Source of the DNA: Pezicula radicicola
Taxonomy: Eukaryota; Ascomycota; Leotiomycetes; Helotiales; Dermateaceae
Reading direction: 5' to 3'
Length of the DNA: 64,000 nucleotides
NCBI GenBank assembly: GCA_003008705.1
Contig: PDUO01000031.1
Span: 1-64,000 of the forward strand
Part shown: piece after piece, positions 10,387-21,006 of the stretch
Layout: the number at the start of each line of letters is the position of its first letter
Position numbering within the stretch: position 1 is the stretch's first letter
Program-made: the position numbers and the translations under genes
Notes under the pieces: generated by a model
Seen by the model: only the letters and a program-made list of their open reading frames with translations
What the model was told of the DNA's origin: nothing
The model's database searches: none

Positions 10387-12676
10387 GTTTAGCTATAATA
10401 GTTACCAATATCTTCTAAAATAGACTTGAAATTGTGAATATAGAAACCTACCTTCGGCTTTGTCTTGACTTTAATTTAAAATCTTAGTTACCGATTTTTT
10501 CCGAGCACTGAATTTAATAGAGCTAGAACTTCCGTAAAGCCTACATCAAGCCACATCAATGCTAAAATCCTTCCAGCTCATCTTATCTAGATCCAAATAC
10601 ACAAAGAAGGATCTGGATTCTTTACAGTGTATATTAAAGACACTCTTGAAATTGCTGTGCTTCTGCTTCTGTTTGATGCTCTAAAGGGACAGACAATAAT
10701 CAATGTATGTTTCTACCCCCCGTTAAAATATGTACACTTCTTTCTAGTTTGGGTATTTACTATTAGAATAGTTGTCTCTAAAAGATAGGAACAAGAATTA
10801 CAGTACTAAGATTACTAAGTTAATTTCCCTTACGAAAAAAAAATAGTCAACTAGATGTAGTAGCACCATGCATAATATGTTATAGTAATTCATTCCTTTT
10901 CTAAATAGGAAGGCGGGACCCTAGTTACTAATTGTTAAGGGTATCTATCTTACGAACTAAGAATGAACTACTATAGAACCAAGTAGCTCCCTATCCACTT
11001 CTGCCCTTTCACTCCTAAAGCTAGATTCCCTAATAATCGATTTGCTAATTTCGACTAGAAAGATTCACAATACCGGAATGCAAGCATGTATTTCCGACTC
11101 AGTGGTAGATAAGTGAGACGATGATGTCGTCGCTGCTGAATAATCGGCGTCCTCGGTGCCTGGCTCTATTGGAACGAAGCTAAGGTACAGTAAGTGGATC
11201 ATTCGCCGCAACTTCCACTTCTCTACAACCTTCTTCTTCAATTTCAATACCCACAACCTATATTCAATAGACGTCTTAAGACTTAATATCTTCATTACAA
11301 GAGACTAGGTCTCATCGATATCTTTGACTTGGGGATCTTATTCTCAGTCGCCAGTGTTGACACTTACTCAAGAGGCCCACAAACAGTCGGAACCACTTTC
11401 AATGCGATCACCTTCCGCAAACACGAGAAGAATAGGAAGATCAGGTCTTTGAACACTCCATCTGCTTTTAAACCACACCGATGAGAAGGCTCTGCATGAG
11501 AAGATGTTTCAGTTCAAAGGTAAGCTCCCCGTCTCCCTGGACTCACACCTCCACACCTCCATCATCAGCCAGCCGATGCACTATTGACGGTCCATCACGA
11601 AAACTTGGCCTTGAGCTAATTCATTACAATGGTTCATGGTTAACTGCACCTCTAGGACCTCACTGTCATACATCCTGTCGAAACCAACACTGATTCGTTT
11701 TGACCGGAAGCTCCTTCCATGTGCATACAGTCACTCAAAGCAAAAGGACAAGTTTCACACTAGGAGATCAACTGGACATGAAGCCCGATTTGTTTCTAGA
11801 AGCATGAGATATCTCTAAATTTTCTCTACTATCTTGCTTCTCAGGAATCTCCATCTGTCAGACTCCATACAGGCTAGCAAACTAGTAATATCTTAGCGAG
11901 TTGATGTTTAACTCCGACCTATTCCTTAGACAAAGAAGTGAGTATCACTGATCACCTATCCGATACGGTATGAAATTTGATGTTTCACTGACAAGAGAAA
12001 ACAGGTCTTGAAGGCATGGACATTCGCTGATCTGAAAGGAAATAATTAATATGAACGGACGAATCCTGGGGAATTAAGGCAGACATATCTTCTCACTCTA
12101 TCTCATTCCAATCTGACGATCTAAAACGGCTAAACGACCAAGACAGCCATAAAAAGCAGCACCACCCGAAACTATGATACAATATAGATCACTGAACACA
12201 GGAGATTCCAAATTGCAAATATCGGAACATCAAATACTACCCAGTCATTATCTGCCAGGCTACAAGCTTTTCAACAAAGGATCAAGATAGAATTCGAAAT
12301 ATGAGTCACCCAAGAGAAGAATAAAGATAGACCACAGTGGTGTAAAAGTTGGCACTAGAAGTGCTGACTAGAATAGTCGAGCAATTTTGTTCTACGCCAC
12401 AGACAGGAGTGGATATCTCGACAAAGATTCCTTTTAACTCACTCGAATTGCTAAAGAAGAATATGAAACCAAAATTGTGGGGAACGATTGGTCCTAGGTG
12501 TTAACTAGAATACATCGTTCTGCAAAACGTTACCATCCGATGCTCTTATATCCATAATCCTCAATACCTTGAGTGAGTTTGGATATAAGAAACCATGATT
12601 AGGAAGCACTGTCAAAGTTTCTGGGAGCTAATGGAGATAACTACCTAGTGAATGTGGAAAGCTGTATTACTCCAAG

Positions 12677-12765
12677 TCAAGCGAGTTACCCAAATCAAGT
12701 GAGTTACTTCAGTCAACTGAGCCACTTCAGTGACTAATTCACTGACCTGGTTTGAGTAACTCAAA
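12677..12765 (-). repeat. 18-bp-period dispersed repeat, block 1 (reverse orientation)
   Basis: Three contiguous units are exactly 18 bp: TCAAGCGAGTTACCCAAA (12677-12694), TCAAGTGAGTTACTTCAG (12695-12712) and TCAACTGAGCCACTTCAG (12713-12730), then degenerate remnants to about 12765. They are the reverse complement of the GTAACTCACTTGATTTGA unit found elsewhere in the window. Confidence 0.8.
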
Positions 12766-12985
12766 AGGGCATTTGGGAATGTTCTCTCTGTGTCTGAGTG
12801 ACACAAGTCAGATCGAACCAGAATGGGAATAACAAAATTCCATCTTCGGCAAGGCGTGAATAACGCCTTGCAAAGAGGCAGGCAATACTGAGGACGAAAA
12901 CATTCCTCATTCACCGGGCTAGCACAATTTTTTTTTGAAGCTTAAGCTCGAGACCGACAGCCACCATTTTTTGCAGCAACCATCT

Positions 12986-13024
12986 GCAAAGGTTTTCGTT
13001 CCATCTCGAGAACGAAACTTTTGC
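12986..13024 (+). promoter_or_regulatory. Leader inverted repeat upstream of the gene at 13106
   Basis: Arm GCAAAGGTTTTCGTTC (12986-13001) faces GAACGAAACTTTTGC (13010-13024) across an 8-nt loop CATCTCGA. The arms pair except for a one-base slip. It lies 82 bp before the ATG, so in the likely promoter or 5' leader; function unknown. Confidence 0.5.
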
Positions 13025-13105
13025 AACAACCAAAGGCCAGCAAGGAAAGCCTGAGCAACTCGAGCTATTCCTTGAGCTATTGCCCTTGCTCAGAACCTTG
13101 CAACC

Positions 13106-15284
13106 ATGGCATCATCCGCACCACCAACCATTATGCAAGATCCGCCGCCAATCCGAGACTACTCAGGGCCGAATAAGAGTAGAGGGGCGGATTGGGGCTT
13201 ATTGGTGCCAGGTCGATCCTACACGCCAGACCCCATAAAAGTACACGCTGACGAGCCAAACCAAGCTCTTGTTGTAAGTAATCGAAGACCTTCTACCTAA
13301 TTGTCCTACTCGGACCTTCTGGGCTGACTTGGAACAGATGAGCTATGTACGAGTTGCTACGCCGGGAACCCCAGCCGCAGCAGAGCAGAAAATAGTGGCT
13401 TTCTTCGGAGGTACGACATTAGTATTTGGCCCACAGGTATATTCCGCCCCATCTATTTATCTCCATTTCATGCTTGTACTGACGGCGAGACAGGATTCTG
13501 TTCACGATCATCAGATAAATGATCCGTTCCACGAACAGGTCCTACTCGTTGACAACGCAATCAGAGATATCAAGCTTGCGAGAAGCGGTCACGAGGATGC
13601 CAACGATGCCTTTGCCAACTTCCGCAATAGCACCAGACCAGAAGCTTCGGGCTCGTTCATACCCAGCCGCAAAATCCACATGTATCAAACTCGGTCGCAC
13701 TACACCACAGAGAGGTACAACGAGGTGCCGATTTCCACCCGGATTGAGCAGTTTAATTCGACTTTGGACACAATGCACGTCCACAGGGACTCCTTGCGAC
13801 AATTGTACGAGTTGGCAGGAGGCACTTTGGCTTCGGCGCATCCCAGTCGACCACAGACGAGCAATTCTAACCACCCCAACAACGGCTACAGCAATCACAA
13901 TCCCAACTCCAATAGCCAGCGTGCAGGACGTGGTGGAAGAGGCGGCAACAGACAAGCCTCCAGAGGCAACCGAAATGCGAGTCAAGGCTCTCTTCCGAAG
14001 AGTGGCAGAGGAAAGTTGTTACCAAACGGTCCAGGTGTTATGAGACAGCCAGATTTTGGTCATTCAGATCTCTCGCGGGCAAGCAGTACCTCTGACCTGC
14101 AACAATATGCCCCGCCTCCAATGCGCAGCTCTCACAACAACTTGCGGCCTAATACGACTATTGCATACCCAGGTGGTTTCGCCCAAGAGGCATTCATGAC
14201 TAGTCCCTATCAGGTCCGCTGGCCAGCCGGTCACGTTGTTCTACATAGTGATGGAAAGGGAGGAAGCGAATGGGTGATGATGGGAGCCGGAACCGACTCA
14301 AACGGCCGCCAGAATTCCGTTATTCTAGGCAGTAATGGAATGGGAGGCATGGATCAAGTGACGATGGGACCTGGATTCCACTCAAATGGTTTTCAGCATT
14401 CCGTCTTTGTGAGCGACTGTGCGCCTTCGGCCCAAACAGCCACGTCGGGTTTCCCTAGTCGCGAGGGGATGGAGAGTGAGCCAATGATGTCAACACCATA
14501 CTTCGGCTTCAACAACTCGGACCAATATGAGCAATCGATGGAGACGCCATTATTCCCTATTAATGAGCACCTACTGGGCGAGCAAACTATTCCAACCCCA
14601 TTCTTTCCTGTCAACGAGCAGCAAAGCGAGCGAATGATGCCAATGCCGTATTTGCCTTTCAACGACTCGAATCAATATGAGCAATCCATGGAGACTCCAC
14701 TATTCCCTATCAATGAGTCGATTGAGCATGAGCAGTCCATTCCAACACCATTGTTTCCTGTAAATGAATACGAGCATACATCGCAGCAAGCCATTCCTAC
14801 TCCTTTGTTCCATGTTAACGAGGGCTGGTCTAGGGAAACATCGCGCCAGCCAGTTCCAATGCCTCACATTCGCATTGATGAGGTATCGGATTTATCAGAT
14901 TATGCTGAATCCCCAGAATACACCAGATCCGCACCTGCATCTGTATTTGTATCCATGCCTATGGGTACAGGACCTATGCCAGGCCGACGTCGTCTTCGTT
15001 CTCCCCTAAGAACTTCGAATGGCAGCGAGCGTGGAAGAAGCGTCGAGCAAGCAAACACAGGCAATGCTGGTAATTTTGGAGGCAGTTTCGGCACTTATGT
15101 TGGATACAGAGTCTTTGGTGAGGAGCCTGGACAAGTCTCAAGAGACCCAACCCCTCATGGACCTGGCCGTCGTCTCTTCGACCAGGGAACAGCGACTCGT
15201 ATGTCTTCGCCCGGTGTTGGTAGCTCGAGAGTTCCAACATCTGCAAAACATTTCTCGCGTCGAAGCGGTTCTTGTGAACCATGA
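13106..15284 (+). CDS. Low-complexity protein with RGG tract and tandem PLFPVNE repeats
   Basis: Exons 13106-13273, 13338-13436 and 13494-15284 give 685 residues. Intron 1 is a clear GTAAGT..ACAG. Intron 2 (57 nt, GTATAT..GACAG, branch TACTGAC) is a multiple of three without stops, so a longer form that keeps it is possible. The N-terminal part looks ordered (KIVAFFGGTTLVFG; MYQTRSHYTTERYNEV). Then come an Asn/Ser-rich stretch with an RGG-like tract (RAGRGGRGGNRQASRGNR) and, at codons about 400-530, repeats built around [MT]PTPLFPVNE and SMETPLFPIN at about 20-25 residue spacing. A later part is Gly/Arg-rich. I do not recognise a family. RGG tracts suggest RNA binding or condensate behaviour, an inference only. 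Confidence 0.8.
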
Positions 15285-15938
15285 GCGCTATCCAAATTTA
15301 CTCCTTTGTGTCTTGGTGCTATTGGGTACTTTTGAGCATGGGTCCTTGGGCATCATGCGTGCTACTGATTTTTCCTACACTGGGCTTTGATACCCTTGGG
15401 GGTTTTTTGAGCGTGAGTTTTTGGGTGGTAAATCCTTCATTTGGTAGTCTTCAGTTACTGCGATTAAGTTAGTGATTGAAAAAATGGTTGATGGATAAAT
15501 GATACGAGCATTCGGTTTCGTGATTGGAAGTTGAAACAATTGATACCAGAGGTGCAATAAGATAGATAGAATGTATCACATTGAGCTTTATGCAAACCGT
15601 GCCTTGATTTTGATTTACTGAATTACAGTACTTTGGGCGACTGTCAATTTTGGGTTGAATTTTGAAAGTGTACGTACGTCGGTGTTTAGCAAGAACCGTA
15701 CAAGCTCGTAATCATGGATTTAGAATTAAATGTATCAAGACGTACTTCAACAACGCTTGTAGGTGGTAATTGACCGTAAGTAGATAGTAAGTGTCTTGAT
15801 GAAGTGAGGTTGTATTTAAAATCAACCCCTGTAGCTGTATTGGCGCTAGTACGTATAGTACTGCCACATGTGGCGCATAGGTATTCTTTCTGAAGACGAA
15901 CTTAATATCAACATACCTAGGTAGTCATTAAAGAGAAG
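15285..15938. other. Intergenic, 3' region and hus1 promoter
   Basis: No gene is visible in these 654 bp. It carries the 3' end of the gene at 13106 and the upstream region of hus1. The word AGTACGTATAGTACT at about 15849-15863 is a near palindrome; nothing else stands out. Confidence 0.5.
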
Positions 15939-17149
15939 ATGCGTTTCAAGACTTCTGTGCGCAATATCCAGACCTTCAACAGTAAGGAATCTTGCTCTGC
16001 CAATGGCTCTGCTGACAAGTGGATCAAGAACTTACTGCTTCACTATCATCTCTGGGCAAGGTAGCATGGGTCCGACTAGATGATGATCAAGTCCGCTTTA
16101 CTATAATACCAGAGACTGGGACCCAGGTATGGGCGTAAGTATTCTTTATTCCTTTTTATATTCTAGATCATACTGAGTATGTCAAGTGGCCTGTCAATTG
16201 ACTCCATCTTCGAAAACTACACCATTCAGTCCGCAGCCGAAAAAAATACAATCAACCTCGAACTCCCCCTCCCACCTCTCCATCGCGCTCTGAAGTCCGC
16301 TTTTAACGCGTCATCTGCCTCAATACGACTTACAAAGAAAGATGGCGTGCCAGTTCTATCCCTGACAATCATTACAAATACAATTAGCAGCGGCAATAGC
16401 GCCCACGGATTCTTGAGCAGCGCGAACGCTGATCCATTTGGCGACAATGCATTCCATGAAGAGAGTTTGGATGGTGGAGGAAGGGATAGAGAGGCTGTTG
16501 TGACGCAGGATATACCGGTGCGGGTTCTGACTGCGGACAGTGTGGAAGGAATTCACGAACCGCGAGTTCGAGAACCTGATGCACATGTCGTCTTACCGAA
16601 CCTTGTACAATTGAAAGCTATTTCGGACAGATTCACTAGGCTCGCGATAGCTACAGGTAGTGGAGGAGTAAAGAGTGCTGCAGTGGCCCCGAAGCTGGAA
16701 TTGAAAGCCAATATGCATGGGAGCCTGAAGTTGAGCATTTCAACAGATGCGCTGAATATCGAGAGTGTGTGGACAGGCTTGACAAATCCGGAGTTAGATG
16801 CTAGACAGATTGAGGGAGAAGTTGAGGACCATCCCAGCACTACGTTAAAAGCTCAAGGTCCAGATAGTTGGGCCACTGTGAGGATTGATGGAAGGGACTG
16901 GGGCAAGGTTCTCAGCGTTGGAAGGCTTGGTGGGCGTGTTATTGCCTGTATGTCTTTCTCATTTGATCAAGGAACAATTATTGACTGCTGTAGGTTTTGT
17001 CGACGAACATGCTCTCATTCTTTACGTATATCTTGCCAATCAGGATGACGGTGGTGACGAATCTGTTCTTACGGTAGGTCCTTCGATACGTCTTTCTCTC
17101 TTCGTACACTAACAGTTGACAGTATTACATTTCATCTTTTAGCGTATGA
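15939..17149 (+). CDS. hus1: Hus1-like checkpoint clamp subunit
   Basis: Five exons (15939-15981, 16029-16134, 16187-16947, 16994-17073, 17123-17149) give 338 residues, close to Hus1 proteins. The N terminus MRFKTSVRNIQTFN continues into LTASLSSLGKVAWVRLDDD and TIIPETGTQVW; later come QDIPVRVL, the plan of human Hus1 THDIPIKVI, then PDAHVVLPNL, LELKANMHGSLKLSI and the C-terminal YYISSFSV. Hus1 is one subunit of the PCNA-like 9-1-1 clamp (Rad9-Rad1-Hus1) loaded at damaged DNA to activate the Mec1/ATR checkpoint in the nucleus. The start of exon 3 could be 16178 instead of 16187 (both keep the frame); I prefer 16187 because a TACTGAG branch-like word then sits inside the intron. The acidic/Gly insert near residues 110-130 is a fungal extra. 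Confidence 0.9.
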
Positions 17150-17862
17150 TTACGAAACTGGGTATGACTTCATGAATAGGCGTTTGGCAAGATACCCGGG
17201 TGTAGCTGGCTTGGAAAATAAAATTGCATGGTGGCTCTAGAGATAGAAATAGAAAAACCTTTGGCAACGGGCATGGCAATGAAGTGTTGCTGTCATATAT
17301 GGAACGTTGATGAGATTATAAAGTACGCTGACCTGTCTTAGAAATGAAATAGCATACCTCTTACTATGCTTGCTACTGACGATTGCTATTCACAGCGTGA
17401 TGAGATTCATCACACAACATCCCGCACAGCTATCTTCTCTCCGGTTCTTGAAGCACGGTTTCTACAGATAAACTTGATGGTCTTTATAACTTCAACTTCA
17501 ACCGTATCTTGCCAAATCTAGTGATTTGATAGAGAAGCGTCGGAATGTATTACCGGACCTGAAGTCTATCACACGCTTGCCAAGATATCCACGTGATGGG
17601 AAAGCCCGGCAAAAAGGAGTCCGCAACTCTTGCGCCTCATGAATTCAGCCTATTTCGGCTTGCATGCTTGTATATGCGGCCTTCACGGCGTTCAAGACTT
17701 GATATCCAAACATGGAAAGATCAGTAGATCCCACTATCGGTCTTCGGATGGCTCCCCCGGTATTGAGTTCTACCGGCATTTCATATCATATGAAGAAGTA
17801 AACCAGTTTTACTTTGAAATCAAGCAACTGTTTGTTTTCGATTTCTATCCAATTAGGTCACA
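17150..17862. other. Intergenic region with small dyad
   Basis: No gene is seen in these 713 bp. A perfect short dyad GTGATGA-GAT-TCATCAC lies at 17397-17413, about 450 bp before the next ATG. The rest is presumably the hus1 3' UTR and the promoter of the DUF2264 gene. Confidence 0.5.
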
Positions 17863-20024
17863 ATGGCGACAACAAAAGGCCAATTAGTCCTAGGATACAG
17901 TGACGTTCATCCATTTTCTAAAGTGAATATTACGGATCGGACTTCGGTACAAGAGCTCCTCAAAACTCTCCTCGATCCTCTCGAACCACATTTTTCACCT
18001 CTTAAAGCACGTGTAAGGGTCCCAGGCGGTACAGCTGTTAGATTCGACAATACTGCTGCGGAAATTGAGGGAATATGTAGACCTATGTGGGCTCTGGGTA
18101 GCTTGCTTGCTGGTGGTGGTCAGTATGAGGGAACGAAGTGGTGGATTGAAGGTCTCAAAGCTGGCACGGATCCAGAGAGTCCTGAGTACTGGGGTGATCC
18201 AAGAGATAATGATCAGAGGATGGTGGAAATGTGTCCCTTGGGATTCACATTGGCTGTTGCTCCGGTGTTTTGGGAGTCGTTGTCGGAGAAGGAGAGGTCG
18301 AACGTTGAGGCCTGGCTAGGTAATTCAATTAACTCAAAAAAGTAGGTCATTAGACTGTAAGTCCGTGGTATGAGAGCTAACCTGTGATAGTATGCCTAAT
18401 ACAAACTGGCTCTGGTTCAGAGTATTCGCTAATCTCGGCTTAAAGAAGAACGGTGGTAAGTACTCTCAAGAGAAGATCGAGCAAGATATTGTACACTTGA
18501 ATTCGTTCTTCCGAGGACAGGGTTGGTCAAATGATGGACCGGAGCACATTTGGCAACAGGATTATTACAGTGGAAGTTTCGCTATTCAGTTTCTCCAGCT
18601 TTTGTATGCCAAGCTGGCTGGCGAAGATGATCCTGCAAAGGCTGCAGAATTTAAGAAAAGAGCACAGGACTATGCTCTTGATTTTGTGCATTACTTTGAT
18701 GAAGAAGGTGAGGTCCTCTTCCCTTTGTCAAAACGTCTTGGAACTAATAAACTTAGGTCGTGCCACGCCCTTTGGTCGAAGTGTGGGCTATCGTTTTGCT
18801 ATGGCATCGTTCTGGGGCGCACTGGCGTATGCTGATGTAGAATTACCGGCACCATTGACATGGGGGATTGTGAAAGGCTTGTTGATGAGGAACTTGCGGT
18901 ACTGGCAGACTCAAGAACAGATCTGGAGTCCAACAGGCACTCTCACTGTGGGATATTGTTTCCCGAATATGTATGTAAGTAACCATATCACATCTATGTC
19001 TTTTATTCAGCCAGCTAATCTCCTGACACAGATGGCTGAGAATTACAACTCTCCTCAAAGCCCAATGTGGGCTTGCTTGGCATTTATATGCTTAGCCGTA
19101 CCCGAGAACCATCCATTCTGGACGTCAAAAGAGGAGCCATATCCAACAGATCTTTTCCCCAAAGTAAAGGCTTTAAAACACCCAGGTCATATTATTAGTT
19201 ATCTCGGCGGTCATCGAATGATCCTTTCATCGGGTCAAGCTTGCAGCTACCCCATGAAAGGAACACATGCAAAATATGGATCCTTCGCCTACAGCAGTGC
19301 ATATGGTTACTCAGTACCAACCGGATGCTTCACTCTCGAGCAATTTGCTTTAGCCTCTCAATTAGGGTTATCAGACGACGGAGGCGAAGTTTGGAAAACG
19401 CGTCGACTATGCGAAGAAGCGGTGATTGAAACACATGAAGATAAACCAGTACTAAAATCAATCTGGAAACCATTTCCAGATGTGAAAATCAAGACTTACC
19501 TCCTTCCTCCGGTTGAAGAAACACCCAACTGGCATCTAAGAATCCACAGAATTGAAGCTGGCCGGGATATTATGACGGCGGATGGATCATTCGCAATATG
19601 TAACGAAAGAAAACTGGATGGAAGAAATCTGGATCTTTACGACTCGAAGAAATGTGAAGGTACTTTACCTAAGATCATTGGAAACTATGATCTCAATACT
19701 CCAGAAGGAAGTTCGCCTGGAGCTACTGGTGCATTTGCTGTTTCTAAAGGAGCTGTTGGTATTGTGGATTTATTGCCTGTTGGAAATGAAGAGGGAGAGA
19801 GGATAGCGATGCTTGTTAATGCGGATCCGAATTCGAATTTGGTTGAGAGTAGGACTGTGATTCCTACTTTGCAGCATACGGTTAGGAAGGGTGATGTCGT
19901 TTGGTATGTTACGGGTATTTATGCGAAGCCTGAAAAGGTTGGTGTTTCTAAAGAGACGTATCTTGATGGGTGGGAGAAGAAACCTAGTATTCCAAAGTGG
20001 ATTTTGGAAGAAATTGGGAAATAA
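17863..20024 (+). CDS. DUF2264 domain protein
   Basis: Four exons (17863-18341, 18391-18707, 18757-18974, 19032-20024) give 668 residues. The DUF2264 family pattern is clear: [14 protein letters not shown] near residue 70, [14 protein letters not shown] near 110, [17 protein letters not shown] near 160, [36 protein letters not shown] and the later [15 protein letters not shown]. Such proteins have an alpha/alpha-toroid-like fold and are often found with carbohydrate-degrading genes; a polysaccharide-related hydrolase or lyase role is suspected but not proven for the family. There is no signal peptide, so it is probably cytosolic. Exon 1 ends AAA-AA before GTAGGT rather than at the earlier GTAATT, because only that choice restores NSINSKNMPNTNW. 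Intron 3 (57 nt) is a multiple of three and stop-free, so predictors may retain it. The MFS sugar transporter downstream is on the same strand. Confidence 0.88.
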
Positions 20025-20469
20025 GGGAGAGTATATATATCTTCTATGCTTGGAATTCAATGCTCTGCTTTCTTCGGGATTTCAGAGCTTGATATAACCA
20101 TTCACCAAGCAAATAATAGGTACCTTATTCGCTTTAACTTCTAAGATTAGCCACCAATATCTTGCAGGTGTACCCGTACGAATTGGTTTGTGAGAGGTTA
20201 TTTTGAATAGCTATCTATTAAGGTATAAGAGATAGATATGAGTGACTAACTTACCCTACTCAAAATAATCTCTTAGAAACTAACTCATACGATAACTTCA
20301 TTAAATTACAGTACAGTACTCCAATAACCTTTCCCTTAACCCACTAGGCAACATCCATACAACTAGAAATATAGCTGACTCGCTTACTTCGTGCAAGGTA
20401 TACCCAACCTTCACACCAAACCCCATTTCTGGCTAAATGCAAAAGTTACCCACGGTACCACGAATGCAA

Positions 20470-20814
20470 CCCCAGCTTTCCACCTCACCCACATAATCCC
20501 ACATGCGGGGTCACCACACACACAGCGGAGATCCACCCATCTGTTCCCGAGATGGAAATTATTTCGTCCGTCTTGGATAAGCTTGGACAAAGCTTGGAAA
20601 TTTCCTGGGGTTCAGTTCGCTAGTGTGACCAGGTGGTTTGATTCATCTTTTTTCTTTGTTCGGTTGGTCGGTGAGTCGGTCTTTTAGGGGTTTTAGGGGT
20701 TTTAGGATGAAAGATCTTTGGTTTGCCAATGTTGGGGTATTTAACCGGCGAATGGGGTATTGGTGTTTTTTTAGGGAGAGTTTGACAGGCGTTCCCTCTG
20801 TAAGAAGCTGGGGG
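20470..20814. promoter_or_regulatory. Candidate CreA (carbon repression) sites
   Basis: Four words fit the known CreA consensus SYGGRG: CTGGGG on the minus strand at 20470-20475, GCGGGG at 20505-20510, CTGGGG at 20605-20610 and CTGGGG at 20809-20814. They lie about 190-540 bp before the ATG of a sugar transporter, where glucose repression would make sense. Six-base sites occur often by chance. Confidence 0.3.
20682..20706 (+). repeat. Three 9-bp TTTTAGGGG-type repeats
   Basis: TTTTAGGGG occurs twice in a row, followed by TTTTAGGAT. It resembles a degenerate telomere-type word (TTAGGG), but the unit is 9 bp. It could be slippage or an interstitial telomere-like insertion in a promoter. Confidence 0.6.
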
Positions 20815-21006
20815 GGGGGGATTATCCTTGGCGGTGTAGATATTATTTGAGAGGATATTTTATCTGTTCGTGATTCTGCTTGTGCATTTTGTTGTTAACA
20901 GACTTTCGTGTTCTTCTTTAACGTATTGTTACTCTGTCAGCGAAGAAAAGAATCTTGCGCAGAGCTACTGTTCACCAGTTATCCGCTACAGAAGCGCGTT
21001 GCAAAG

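Larger units (their letters stand above)
10387..13105. other. Long intergenic stretch, no gene supported
   Basis: I see no complete gene in 2.7 kb. Short frames near 11065-11295 (-) and 11481-11820 (+) have no recognisable domain; the sequence around 11490-11700 might be a decayed exon but I cannot name it. The 3' part holds 18-bp repeats (12677-12765) and, next to the following gene, a leader hairpin (12986-13024). Confidence 0.5.
20025..21006. other. Intergenic, promoter of the sugar transporter
   Basis: No gene in 982 bp. It holds candidate CreA sites, a telomere-like triplet at 20682-20706, a run of ten or more G at 20810-20820 and a weak 18-bp repeat unit near 20240 (GTGACTAACTTACCCTAC). 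Confidence 0.5.

Noticed and set aside
12645..12914. 89-codon minus-strand frame with a hexapeptide-like rhythm (QVSELV, TEVAQL, TEVTHL)
   Set aside because: The rhythm is the translation of the 18-bp repeat; the same repeat is non-coding at the other places.
13519..14043. Long frames on both strands inside the gene at 13106
   Set aside because: They are shadows of a repetitive, compositionally biased exon and have no recognisable motif.
20391..20687. 98-codon plus-strand frame
   Set aside because: It lies in the promoter of the sugar transporter, with no intron context or domain.
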